A DNA stretch of 64,000 nt from Caprimulgus europaeus (taxonomy: Eukaryota; Chordata; Aves; Caprimulgiformes; Caprimulgidae): positions 35,796,515 to 35,860,514 of the forward strand of contig OU015528.1 of NCBI GenBank assembly GCA_907165065.1. The letters are read 5' to 3'. The translations under genes were made by a program, and so were the position numbers. This document shows, one piece after another, positions 26,448 to 38,400 of this stretch. The notes below the pieces were generated by a model. The model saw only the letters and a program-made list of their open reading frames with translations, made no database searches and was not told the origin of the DNA. The number at the start of each line of letters is the position of its first letter. Position 1 is the first letter of the stretch.

Positions 26448-26487
26448 TGCATCCTTACTCAAGAGACTAGTATTGAGTAAGGATGCA
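26448..26487. repeat. Perfect inverted repeat, 15-bp arms, 10-base loop
   Basis: Arms TGCATCCTTACTCAA and TTGAGTAAGGATGCA flank GAGACTAGTA. It shares the core GTAAGGATG with the hairpin at 4.65 kb. Confidence 0.9.
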
Positions 26488-28214
26488 AGAGAGTAGTGTT
26501 AGATTTTTCACTAAAAGGCTTAATCACTACAATGATTTTTCTGCTTTTGGTGAAACCATGTTGGGTTTATGTCTGCAAAAGTCCCATAATTTCAGGCTAT
26601 TCCTACCAAGTTTATTTCATTTATTGATTCTGTCATTCTGAACACCTTCTTCCCCATGCATTTGACAAGCATTTGAGATACCACTCCAAAACCAATGCAC
26701 ATGAATTCAAGCCAGCATCCTTTTGCACAAATGCATTCTCTTCAGAAGCACCTACACTATTTTGGAGCCAAGGCAATTTCTAAGCATGGCACTCAGAGGA
26801 GTGAGAAGGTGGAGTGACACCCCTCTCCAGGGGAGTGCCACAGGCAGTAGCCTCTGTTGGGGTCACTCACATACTCTCTTATCCTAACACAGTGCCTGTT
26901 AAGCTGATGTCTGCACATATAATACCTTTCACAGGCAGGATATAGGATCTTTCCCACTAGGCAGATAAACTGGCTTTTATCCATTTCGGGTGCTGAGGAG
27001 AAGTTCGGCCAGCTCCATTAACCACTTATCGCCCCAATAAAACACTGAGAGGTTTCATTCTTGCCAAGTAACAAGTTTGAGAAGTAGGTAAATATTCATG
27101 GTCAATAGTAAAAATTTTCATGTTTCAAATTCACTGTTTTGAGGGTTTTTTTCTACCCAATTTCTTGCAAGGGTTGACAACTGCCTACTTCCCAATTCTG
27201 GCAGCTGCCTGTGATTAGGAAAACCCATGTCTTGGTAAGAAAGAAGCTCACAACCATGAGTTTTAAGTGCTAAGGACTGATGGGAGCTAGCTTTCAGCTT
27301 TAGATGACTACAGGTATGTTGTGGGTCTTCCTGCATTGCTTCTTTTTAAAGAATAAGACAATTACAGCTGGCTCCACTTGCTATATTTTGCATTTCTGTT
27401 TTGCCTTCTGTCTGGATCTACCCAGGGTTTAGGATTGGAACTGAACATTTGCAAAGGGCAAACTATGAGCACTGAGTGAGTTTCCAACCAAACGGCACAG
27501 TGCTTATACAACATAGCTTGCTGTGAGTTGTGCTTCTGTGTGCCGACTCTGCATGTAAGTGTCTGAAGTCTCTTCATTTTCTCCTTTGTATTTAAGATCT
27601 TTTTGCTTTGTTGTGTCTCTCTTGTAAAACCAAGGTTGTAAAAATGCTTGGAGCATGGTTTTGATGCACATCTCTGACCACAGCTCTGTGTGGTCCCGAC
27701 CTCAGCTGGGTTCACATGAATCAGCTCTGATAATCCCAGAGCTGGGAGATTTAGGATATGGATTATCCAGTTTGCATCTGCAGAAGTGCTCCTCGGTTAC
27801 TCCTTCTATCACTCAATCAACACAGCAGCTCCATGCTGCACCAGAGGGATGCTCGAGCTCGGGCCAGCCTGTGCCAGAGCTCGCTGTGCTCTGCTCCATC
27901 CCGCAGAGCACTGCCTGTGCCTCTCACCACAGTAACAGACACAGAGGCTTTCGGGTGGTTTTGTTGGCTTTGGTCCTCTGTTTTTCTTTTAATATTGTGT
28001 GAGAGGCAGAACCAACTCTGTGATGACTGATAATTCTCTGCAGAAGGTGTAGATTATCATTCAGATTGCATGCATCTATTTTCTGGTCTGTTTCAGTAGA
28101 CTACCTCGGGCAGGAACAGTAGGATGATATTTGCCATACAATTGTGAGAGAAAAGAAACCATGAAGTGAGAAGAGAGGATTTAATAGATCTGTTCAGTAA
28201 CTCAGGGCCTCAAG

Positions 28215-28510
28215 GGCACCACCAGCCCTGACTGTCCTTGCCCACCCTCCTGGGGGTCCCGCCACCCTGCTCACCCCATGTCAGCCCCCCGGGTCCATCA
28301 GCCCCTGCCCCAGCAATGCCACAGCGGGGCCAGTCTTCAGCTCCCCACAGCCCTGCCCATCCTGTCCCTGTCCCCAGGGTGATGACCAATGCCAGGGCTA
28401 GCCTGCCTCAGCACCCCCCCAGCTCCCCCCCTGCCCTGGCCCACTGGTTGCCCAGGCAGCAGCAGCTCTGCTCCTTTGCCTGGAGCTGTGGGGCCACGGT
28501 GCTAGGAAGA
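28215..28510. other. C-rich, CpG-poor block
   Basis: About 300 bases of C-rich sequence (many CCCC runs, CCTGTCCC and CCAGG patterns) in otherwise AT-rich intergenic DNA. I count only a handful of CpGs, so it is not an active unmethylated CpG island. The 114-codon frame across it is Pro/Ser/Ala-rich, as any frame here would be. It may be an old LTR or other repeat, or a decayed island; I cannot identify it. Confidence 0.45.
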
Positions 28511-30482
28511 ACTACTGAGTTTAAAACTGAGAATACCAGACATGGGTTGTCAAGAAAAATGAAGATATTCATAAGAAACTAAGCATATGGCTACTAGGTC
28601 TGCATTACATTTCATTTCACCCTCACAGAACTACCCCCTCCCCCCCGAGACTGGCAGGGGCTGGGTTAGTGTTACACAGGGGAGCTCACATCTACACAGC
28701 AGCCAGAATATTCTCAGTTGCAATATGCCAACCTGCAACTTCGCAGATGAAATTCATTATTTTTGCTGACAGCCCCCTCCTGCTCTTTTAAAATTCAATT
28801 TTATGGTGCAGCATTCCCTATGGACATGTTTTGTCATTTGTTTCCAAGTCATGCTGGAAGCATGTATGTGCTTCTAGCAAATGCTGAAACCTGAGAGAAT
28901 TAGCAGCAGCAAGATACAGTATGATAAACTGCTTACTTTTTTGTTACTGTATAATATATTACCAGTTTTAAAGCCCAGCTAAACTCATCTGTTAAATACC
29001 ATTCTGTGTGCCAAACCTTCTAGTTCCACTGTATTAAAGTTTGAGTGAGCCTTTTTACATTTTTTTTTTTTTTTAAGGACCTCTAAAAGCATTAGCACTA
29101 AATGAAGCCCAAATTGACCAAGGTCCTGATCCTGAAAGTTCTCAAGTGTTGCCACTTCCCATTACCATCAAGAGTAGTGCAGTTAGAGTGCTGTGAAATC
29201 TCTCTCAAGTACTGCCACTTTTGAGAACAGGGGCTGAAAGAGTCTTAAACTTTGCAGCAATTCAGGGGAAGTCTGTCTTACCAAGCTCTAGGAATGATCG
29301 ATGCTATTTTGACTATGTTACCTCAGCATATGAAGGGAGAGAACACAGCCATTGCATTGAAAATGTCTTAGCATCTAGAGACTTTTTTTTTTTTTTAAGA
29401 AAATAATCGTTAAAGAGGGTTAAATCGTCCACCTGTTTCAGGAATTATCAACACTGACCATGTTTTGTGATGTTTCTGATCAGGCATGGGTTTTGATTTA
29501 CATCTGCAAACTCAGGAAGGCAGACTTGGAACGGTGCATCTGTATATTTCCATCCTCTCCTAACCCAGATCTTTGCACAGCAGATTAGAGCTGTGTAACA
29601 AGGCTGTCAGCTTTAATGTGACAGCTCATTTCTCCTGCATTTATTCTAAAAATGCTGCCACTGGTTCACGTCCTACAGCTTCTAGACTAGATTATTCTAG
29701 CTATGCACTTCCTATATATTTTGATGTCTGCAGTGATTCCCAAGCACACCATCTGAACATACAACTTTCTGAAACTCAGTTTTCTTTTTCAGAAGAATTA
29801 AATTTTTATCACGCAGCATGATTTTTAACATCTTGTACAGAATATTAGTGATGCATGTTTGAGTTTGCAGTTCAGATTGATTATTTTCATTCAAGCCTCC
29901 TGAATGTTTGTTGTATTTTACTTACTTTTTAATTATTATTTTAAAGCCTAATTATGGGCATTATTTCTTCATTTAGTACCTTCAGTATTCTGGCAGTCAT
30001 TATATGTATCTAATAAAGGAAATTCAACCCTAAAAACCTTGTCCTTTTTTTTTTTTTCCCAACTGTACCAATGAGTTAGTAAAAGAGACTGATGCTTCCT
30101 ACAAATCCTTGCTTAGTCAAGAGCAGGAAACTGTTGGTGCTACCAGTCTTTCCCCTGGAACCACAGCCTAATTTATATCAGCACCTATGCACAGGGTACT
30201 TGCCTGTGTGCAATGGTTACTAATTCATCATAAACTCAGCAAAAATCTAAACAAGATGGTAATTTATGCAACATTTTCTGTCACAATTCTGAAAGCTTAT
30301 CATGAATGTTGTTGGTTTGTTCTGTCTCTCCTTAATTCCAATAATATAATAAATCTAAAATACTTGCATAGCATGCTTTAAGTACTTCAAACATACATTA
30401 ATTGTTTTCTACAAAAAAAACCCCACCCATAAAGAAATAAAACATCTCCCATGAAAAGCAAATGCTCAGTCCTGAAGTAGTA

Positions 30483-30532
30483 AGGCAGTTGGACTAGATG
30501 GTCGTTGTAGGTACCTTCCAACTGAATTGTTC
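30483..30532 (+). mobile_element. CR1 3'-end stub
   Basis: A 50-base remnant, AGGCAGTTGGACTAGATGG followed by GTACCTTCCAACTGAA, matches the last part of the CR1 3' UTR. The octamer tail is replaced by a CT-rich stretch. Confidence 0.7.
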
Positions 30533-31301
30533 TCTTTTCTCCTCTCTTCTCGTCTCTTCTTTTCAAATTACAGAAGCTTTCTGGTTTTAATCTTTTATTT
30601 TCTTTCGTACTACTTTTAATTAAAGTTTCTTTGTTTCATATTTAGTTCCTGTGCTATTCCTTTTTTCTCCTCTTGCATGACTGCAAACAACCTCTCATGC
30701 TCAATGAATGAGCAGGTCCACCTCTGGCAATATGCTGCCCCTGACAATGGTCTCTAGATGTCCACTATCATGACACTAAGAACTATAGTTCCTGAAGAGG
30801 ATTATAACACAAAAGTATTCTATGATCATGCCATTTATAAAAGTGTCTTATTATTGTATGTTTGGACATCACTTTAATTACTGAAAATTATTTGAATTCA
30901 GCTAGAAAATTTTCATTTATAAAGGGGAAGAATGTTAGTCTAGCATGCTCCTCTGAGCTTGATTTAGAACTGAGCAGGGAAAATATTTACTTCATTTGAC
31001 ATAAAGTACCAAAAATAATTAATTTATTGGCTTCCATCCAAAGATGGTATGTGATTTTTTTCCTCATTTTATCATTCAGCTTGCTTTAACCTCAATTCCT
31101 AAGGAGGCAATTTTTCCATAAAAGCACAATATAGTTGAATATTCATTCTCATTAATATCTTTTTAGAGTAGTGGAATAGCTATCAATTTTATTTTGTTGG
31201 TTTGTTATTGGTTTTCATTTTGGCAGTGAGCTCCTACCTCAGCTACTGCCTATGTTTCAAAAATCCATTCTCTGGACATATTCTGCACCTTCACCTTGTT
31301 C
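30533..31301. other. Intergenic, nothing identified
   Basis: A CT-rich start (TCTCTTTTCTCCTCTC) following the CR1 stub, then AT-rich unique DNA. Confidence 0.55.
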
Positions 31302-31620
31302 CACTATTTGAAGGGTGGCTACAAAGAAGATGGAAACTCCCTTTTTACAAGGAATCACATGGAAAAGATGAGGGGTAATGGGTACAAATTACTCCTGGGA
31401 ACATTCCAATTGAACACGAGAAAAATTTTTCATGGTGAGAACAATCACTTGTTGGAATAATCTCCCCAGGGAAGTGGTGGGTTCCCTGATGTTGGACTCT
31501 GTTAAGATTCAGCTGGACAGGGTGCCGGACCATCTTGTCTGGACTATGCTTTTGCCAAGAAAGGTTGGACCAGATGATCCTTGAGGTCCCTTCCAGCCTG
31601 GTTTTCTATAATTCTATGAT
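31302..31620 (+). mobile_element. CR1 3'-end fragment, older
   Basis: About 320 bases of CR1 ORF2 end and tail, beginning with a degraded GGCTACAAAGAAGATGG block (the YLKGAYKKA region of CR1 ORF2). GGACAGGGTGCCGGACCATC, GGACCAGATGATCCTTGAGG and CCCTTCCAGCC follow, ending at ATTCTATGAT. Scattered stops break the frame. Confidence 0.85.
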
Positions 31621-32371
31621 TCCAAAGGCAACTGGAATAACCAGTGCAAAGAGAGGTCTGGGAGAACAAATGGACAACGAAAACAAAAATAGAAAAAAAG
31701 AAGTTCATAAGGTGCAATCCAGCTCTCATGAATGAATATGATATGGTATCAAGATCACATATACAAAACATGATGAGTGGATAATAGAAGCACGCCATCT
31801 TAAAGGAAAAAAAGAGGTCATAAAAAGTCAAGTTAGATAAACCCACTAATTTTCTGTACTTTTAACTGTATTAATCAGTGCAGAATTTGTCAGCATGTGG
31901 AATTGCATCAGCAAAAGTAATCACCGAGGGAAACAGTACGATTGCTTTATGTCATTCAAGAGCTATACATATTTGCTGCTAGTAAGATTATTTTGGCAGA
32001 AAAGAAATACACAATAAAATGACAAAACCACCAAAAACCTAAGAGCAAGGGTGCTACACTTAATAGCAGCCTACATTTAGTGCTTACCTCTCTGACTGTG
32101 TTCAAAACCAGGACAACTAAATAAAGATTACATTAAAAAACTATATGAAAAAACAGAAAGTGACTGAAAGAAACAATCCAGAAAGAGAAGTTGCATTTAC
32201 AGGCTGAACTCCTTACTGTTTTGAAATTGCAACATTAATTAAGACATTTAGGATTCCACAAGTACAATTTGTTTATTTTTTTAAATACATGTCTAACATC
32301 TTGCAGTTCGTCACTCTTTCCTATATATGCTTATTTCATCAGCACTATATTTTAATAACTTTATGGGGAAA
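31621..32371. other. Intergenic spacer between CR1 and LTR A
   Basis: A-rich unique sequence. AAAACCAGGACAAC near 32106 resembles an LTR edge by chance, but no LTR body adjoins it. Confidence 0.55.
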
Positions 32372-33008
32372 TGTACTGGTTTTTAGCTGGAACAGAGCTG
32401 GGTTTCTTTTTCAGTAGTTAGAATAGTGCTGTGTTTTGCTTTCAGCCTGGGACTTGTTATGAGAGAGACACTGATAACATTCCAGTGTTTGCTTTTTTTT
32501 CTCTGGAAGTGAAGGACTTTGTGTTCTGTTAGTCTACAAGTGCAAGATCTAAGGGGGTGAGGAATATTTAAATTAATAACCTAAATTAGAATTTGTGTAT
32601 GCCAATGGGATATTCCATATCATATCACGTCATATCCAGTATATTAGTGAGGGTCTCTTCCTCTTTTAGCTCTCTCTGGCTTTTGCTCAGGCTCTCGCTC
32701 TCCCAGGATGGTTGCTCCTCTGGGATTGTTATCTGGGAACAGGCCGGGCTTGGTCCGTGGGTGGTGACAGTTGCACTGTGCATCACTCATTTGTATATTT
32801 TGTTGCTGTTATCATTATCACTATTATTTTAATATTAGTATTATTTTAGATTTTCTTTTATTTATACTATTAAACTGTTCTTATCTCAACCTACAAGCCT
32901 CCTTTCCCTTGCCCCTCAAGTCCTCTCCCCTATCCCTTAGGATAGGTGGAAGTGGCTGAACGGCTGTGTTGGTTGCTAGCCAAGGGCTAGCCCAGTGAAA
33001 TTATCACA
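32372..33008 (+). mobile_element. Solo LTR A of an avian endogenous retrovirus, with 5-bp target duplication
   Basis: A 637-base LTR that begins TGTACTGGTTTTTAGCTGG and ends GAAATTATCACA. It is flanked by perfect 5-base direct repeats GGAAA (32367-32371 and 33009-33013), the signature of retroviral integration followed by LTR-LTR recombination. Internal landmarks are TCACGTCA (32625), a TATA-like stretch near 32640, an AT-rich ATTATT tract near 32810-32850, and ATTAAA (32869) followed by CTTATCTCAAC. There is no gag, pol or env around it. Class III (ERVL-like) is likely from the 5-bp duplication and remembered family, but is not proven. Confidence 0.9.
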
Positions 33009-34404
33009 GGAAAGCTCCCTGCAATTAATTTAAGATAGAAATTTTGGTTCCAATTACACTGCAGGAAACTACAGGTAGACAAGGCTCCCTTTAATTTAAA
33101 TGGGTGACATCTTTCACCACTGCGAGGGCATTTCCAGCTTCCAATGGCCAAGTGCAGAGTTTGTTCACCCTAGGAAAGTGAGAGTGAAATAGCACAAATA
33201 TATTATTTTTCCAGTGCTTCCTACCAAACATCATCATTGGGCCTCCAGCAATCCCTTGGAGTGTTTCTAAGGGAGCAAGAGGCTGTGTAGGGAAAGAGCA
33301 GACTTCCTTGGGCAGATTCGTCCTGTTCCATACTAATAGTCCTGCAAAACACTTATCATCTGCAGACCAGTAGACAATATTATGACTTACTATCTCATCA
33401 AAAGAAACTTGTCCCTCCAACAGATTTACTCAGGACAAGTGGGGAAGAAGGCAGCTTCCTCTTTTAGCACCTCTGGCCATGCTGAGCATATTCCAAATTA
33501 CAGTGGTTGAGGGAGCACCCAGACATCAGTTAATAGTTCAGCTGTGTTTTTTCCACCATTTTTTTCCCTTTTCTAGGAGGATTGCTGATACTGTATGGCA
33601 CCTAAAACTGCCTGGTATGATACACAGCACTATTTGAGAAACAGTAAGGGATCATACAAATAGACACTGTATCTGGCTTTCCTCTCTTCACAAAAAGGTA
33701 AATCAAGATGACTGCCACTGAAACTCAGAAACGCATTGCTATAAAACTGGTGGGAGAGCACTGTCATGCTCTCTGATGTGATCCACAGAAACAAACTCCC
33801 TAACGTAGCCACTGCAAATATTCCTCTTTGCCAGCTGTCCAGAGAAAATGAGCCTGACTGTGCTCGGTAGCGAGGCAAATCACATCACCCACTGCTCTGT
33901 TGTACGAACAGCGCTGACTGACGCGCGGTGGCACATTACACAGACACACAGCCGAGCTGCTGCCAGCCCCAGCCATCCTGACTGACAGATGCTGCCACCT
34001 CTGAGTAAGGACACCCGATCCTCCTATGAATCCTCTCCTGAACCACCATGGCTTTCAGCCCAGGATACTGAAGACTCATGTAACCTTAGAAGAGGGCTGA
34101 AGCCTGCAGTGGTTCAGGATCTGACCAACAGTGAGGTCTGATGGCTCTGCCTTCCAGGATAGCGACCTCTCTCAAGAGACTGAGGCAAATGGTAGGGAAC
34201 AAAACTAGGTTTAGTCACTCAGGTTTTATTCATGTCCACACAACTGTCAGAGCCCTGAAATATTATCACAGAAGCAGTGATGGCAGCTACAGGAAGCAAT
34301 GTATTGACCAAATTCACTATCTTTGATTTCTGCTATCAGTGCTGCGCATTAAATATTCTCCTCATGTGCTTGCTTTGAGAGCATTTTCAGCTAGCTTATT
34401 TTTT
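33009..34404. other. Spacer between LTR A and LTR B
   Basis: This 1.4 kb has no gag, pol or env similarity, so LTR A and LTR B are separate solo insertions and not the two ends of one provirus. A small CpG-containing patch occurs at 33860-33960. Confidence 0.65.
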
Positions 34405-34683
34405 TGTCCTGGTTTCAGCTGAGAGAGAGTTAATTTTTTTTCATAGTAGCTGTGCTATAGTGCTGCATTTTGGATTTAGGATGAGAAGAATGTTGATAAC
34501 ACACTGATGTTTTAGTTGTTGCTGAGCAGTGCTTACACTAAGACAAGGACTTTTCATCTTCTCATACTGCCCTGCCAGCCAATGGGCTGGGGGTGCACAA
34601 GAAGCTGGGAGGGGACACAGCTGGGACAGCTGACCACAACTGACCAGAGGGAGATTCCATACCATATGATGTCATGCTCAGCA

Positions 34684-34689
34684 TATAAA
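34684..34689 (+). promoter_or_regulatory. TATA box of LTR B
   Basis: TATAAA lies in AGCATATAAAGCTGGGGG, 10 bases after a TGATGTCA cAMP-response-like element. This is the expected U3 promoter of the LTR. It points toward ZDHHC17, 5.5 kb away. Confidence 0.6.
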
Positions 34690-34870
34690 GCTGGGGGAAG
34701 AAGAAAGAAGGAAGCGATGTTCAGAGTGATGGTGTTTGTCTTCTCAAGTAACTGTTACGCGTGATGGAGCCCTGCTTTCCTGGAGATGGCTGAACACCTG
34801 CCTGTTGATGGGAAGCAGTGAATTAATTCCTTGTTTTGCTTTGCTTGTGTGTGCAGCTTTTGCTTTACCT

Positions 34871-34876
34871 ATTAAA
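34871..34876 (+). terminator. LTR B polyadenylation signal
   Basis: ATTAAA in CTATTAAACTGTCTTTATC occupies the R/U5 position found in all the LTR copies here. In a solo LTR it may act as a cryptic poly(A) site. Confidence 0.5.
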
Positions 34877-35028
34877 CTGTCTTTATCTCAACCCATGACT
34901 TTCCTCACTTTCACCCTTCTGATTCTCTCACCCATCCCATCGTGTAAGCAGTTGTGTAGTGCTTAGTTGCCAGCTGGGGTTAAATCATGACAATTTTTAA
35001 AGGCAAATTACATGGAGCTGTTTGGGCA

Positions 35029-35410
35029 TGTGATAGTTTAACTTAGCTGGCAGCCAAACAAGACATAGCCACTCACAGCACCTCCCACTTCCCCCTCACC
35101 CAGGGAATCAGGGAGAGAATCGGAGGGATAAAGGTGAGGAGACTTGTAGGTTGAGATAAGAACAATTTAATAATTAGAGTAAAAATAAAATTAAAATAAT
35201 AAGAATATTAAGAGTAATAATGATAACAACAATAATGATATATGAGTGACGCAGAGTACAATTGCTCACCACCCACTGATAACAGTCCTGGAGGAGCGAA
35301 AAGGAACCTATCCTAGCAAAAACTAGGACAGGGCAGAACGATGCAAAATCAACTGTGGCTTTCACTGAGGAAAAATGACTTGGACTGTCCTTATAAAAGC
35401 TCATTCTAGT
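35029..35410 (-). mobile_element. Partial LTR C, minus orientation
   Basis: Read on the minus strand this ends GCCAGCTAAGTTAAACTATCACA, the canonical LTR 3' terminus. Upstream of that it has the Pu/Py-rich U5, the CTTATCTCAACCTAC block, an ATTATT-rich tract, and GGGTGGTGAGCAATTG as in LTR A. Reading back toward U3, a TTTATAAGG TATA-like sequence lies near 35390. The 5' TGTCCTGG terminus is not found, so the copy is truncated or its U3 is too diverged. The right boundary is approximate. Confidence 0.72.
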
Positions 35411-38400
35411 TTGATTTTAGGTAACATCCTGGCATAGGGGAAGAGCTATTTGTCATCAGTTTAAATATTTTTCTCTACGTCATTAAACTGCATTTTGGGG
35501 CATCACAGTCTACCTTAACCACAAAAGAAGGTATGAAAGGAAACCCAGTAGTGCTGTCATGATTCCACCTCAGCTGCAGTCACATACAATAGAGACACCT
35601 CTCTTCAAAAAGAAAAATGGTCATACCAACATAGTTTTTACTCCACAGTTTTTTTCACATTGGATAGAAAAAGGTCATTTGTGAACTTCTCCCTGTTATT
35701 GAAAGTGGCTCAATAGTTTCACCTGAATTTTCCCTTTAGTTCTTTCCTGTTATGCTGAGAGAAGACCTAGTAAGTAAGAGTATCTAAAAATGCTGAGGGC
35801 CTACAGCATGGGATTAAAATGAAATTACTGAAGCAAGTTTCACTGTTGCTGCTAGGCTTGTCTTCCTATAGCCAAACGAGAAATAGGAGACTGATGGGGG
35901 TGCAGTATATGAGGTGAGCTGCCATAGCTTAGGGAGTGAGCTTCAACCAGGCAGATGTTAGGACAATGATGCTGCCCCCCACAGAGAAGAAAAACCTACT
36001 CCTACACAGCCGGTAAGGACGGGCATGTTTCTGAGCTCGGTGCACACTTAAACATTCAGGAATAGGGTGATGCTGCAGCAGTTTGCCCTACAGGAACATG
36101 TGATGGAAATGCTTCCAAGAACCAGCAGCAGGAACAGATTGGAGGGGAGGCCACCTGGGGGGTTTCAGGCACCCAAACTGGTCCAAACTGTATGAGAGCT
36201 AGGTGCTCTCCATCTAGGAATGGATGCAGAGAGGAAGCATAGACTTGGATAAGCCCAAGCAGAACGACGTGTTTTATATGTCCAGTTTTGCATACACATT
36301 TAGATGGATGGGTGTCATTTCGAATACAGAAAACACAAGGCTCAAACAGTAATGTGATTAGAAAATGCAGTGTAGATAGCAAGTAATAATTAGTCGTTCT
36401 GATCATAGCTGCCCTGCACACATACCCAGAGAACAGGAACATGACATGGCCTCCCCAGATATTTTAGCCCCTGTCAGTGAAGCTAGTGACTATGCAAGGG
36501 AAAATTTTGAAGAGGCCTCAGTATGGTGGCATGATCTCATGATTTTTTAACTAGACAAGGATTACTGAAAACTATGTATGAAAAGTGAAGAATAAACACA
36601 GCTCCTCTAATGATAATCATTCTTGTAGGGTATTTTTGACTCAGTACCTGTTTTTGTGCTAGGACATTCCAATATTTCCACTTTAAGTTTTGGTCTGCCA
36701 TGAGTGCAAATATTTGCAATATTTGGTTGCAAAGGTAAACATCGTTTAATTGCACTTTTGGTTGTTTTAAGTGGCAACACCATAATACAAAACTACAAAC
36801 AAGACATGTATGTAAATGTTTCTCATTTCACTGTCACATTTCACAGTTTAGTGGAAGATAGGAACTAAAATAGCTGCACAGTCATCGCCAGTACTAAACC
36901 ATGTGTAAGGATGTGTATTCTATAAATGCATCTTGTTTCTGCCAAGGGTGTTTTTTTCCTTCACTAAAAAAGGTTAAATTCATGCTGCAGAATAGAGAAG
37001 CACAAGACTTTGTGCTACTTACTTCCCAGTTAAGCTGTGTTTCGGCTTACTTGAAAATTAAAAGGTGCCTAGACCTTGTGTCCTTTTTCAATGAGTAATG
37101 TAAAGCAACACAAAGGGAAGAAAATCTATTTGTGCTATTGGTAAATTGTTTCCCTTAACTCAGGCTAGAATCTAAAATAATCTTCCAGTGCATGTCATGT
37201 TTAGCTAATACTGCAGGCCTCTCCTTATTGCATGCCTAGTAAGTAGCACTGGATAAAACCTCTTTGGTCAACATGGAAAACACTTCCCACATCAGCTATT
37301 GAACATTCAACACAATCACACAGAAGAGCAATTTCTGCCATTGATCAACAATAATTCCTGGCATTTACAAGGAATCTTTAATCTGAGAACCTTAAATTGC
37401 TCTGCAACAATAATAAATTCACAGAGTATCCCCCTGAATTATGTGACATTGTATATGATTTACAAATGAGCAAAGTAAAACATCCAACCTTACAGCCTTT
37501 CAGATTGTGGAAAATAGATATAAACTTTTGTTACCAAAGCAGGTTCTTAGGTTTGTATCTGCTGTTCATTTTGCACAGATGTTAACCTGCCTGTAATGAC
37601 AAGACAGTGAAGAACCATGTTTCCAAGCAATCGCGTTACAGATGAGGACAGGGAATGCTTGAAGTGTGGAAAACTTTCCTAACTTCTGAATCACTGCTAG
37701 CTTTTGAATGAAGAGCTCTAATGCAGAGACACCTTAGCACGTTCCCGTATTCTAGTTCTGCTCTTACTCGGTGCGAAAAGGGACACTCGTTCTGAAGAAG
37801 GATAATAGGCTGCACATGAACCACATACATGGAAGAGGTTTATGGCAAAAATTCTCTGTACATGTCCCTGAGAACAGAAATGGTTTCAAAATGTGTAGAC
37901 CTGTGAAGAACAGAGTATAAATACCTAGGCAGATGTCAGGGTATGCATCTACAGTCCAGTTCAGAGCCATGGGATGAAGCTCCTCTTCCTTAGATTTGAA
38001 AGGAAAAATAACTTGCATAGCAAAAATTACTATAATGATTTTTGGTTATTTTATCACCCTTTTACTACAAATACAAGTGAAAAACTATAGTGATCGATAG
38101 GATTTCTATTTCTGGGGCTTGCAGGGGGTTCAAAACCCTCTTCTTCAGGCAAATCAGATTGCATATTATATCTAAGCTCTGGTACATTTAATAATACACA
38201 CACGTGAAAAAAGATCCTCTCCTGTATACTTTGTGTCTTGTTCTGATCTTTTAGCACTTCAGTACCTTATGGTTTTAAGTCTGTGCTTTTAGACCTGTTT
38301 CACACCCCCAGTTTCTAAATCCCATGTCATTCTTCTTCTAGATAATTTTAATATTTGTACAGCCAAAAGGTATTTATGATTTAACGTTTTAATAATGCTG

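Larger units (their letters stand above)
23465..30482. other. Intergenic, no gene
   Basis: Mostly unique AT-rich sequence with a possible old repeat at 24.9 kb, an inverted repeat at 26.4 kb, a C-rich block at 28.2 kb and T-runs at 29.06, 29.38 and 30.04 kb. Frames near 27.3-28.0 kb lack coding signs. Confidence 0.6.
34405..34992 (+). mobile_element. Solo LTR B, same broad family, different subfamily
   Basis: A 588-base LTR from TGTCCTGGTTTCAGCTGAG to GGGGTTAAATCATGACA. It has a CRE-like TGATGTCA (34667), TATAAA (34684), and polyadenylation signal ATTAAA (34871) followed by CTTTATCTCAACCC. Flanks are T-rich (TTTTT and ATTTT), compatible with an eroded 5-base duplication. It shares U3 ends and the R/U5 boundary with LTR A, but its central part is closely related to the antisense LTR at 61.5 kb. 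No internal retroviral genes adjoin it. Confidence 0.9.

Noticed and set aside
32090-32120. AAAACCAGGACAAC resembling the reversed LTR 5' terminus
   Set aside because: The neighbouring bases do not continue into LTR sequence, so only a short chance match remains.
32372-34992. LTR A and LTR B as the two ends of one provirus
   Set aside because: The LTRs differ strongly in their central and U5 parts, the 1.4 kb between them has no retroviral coding similarity, and LTR A has its own target duplication at both ends.
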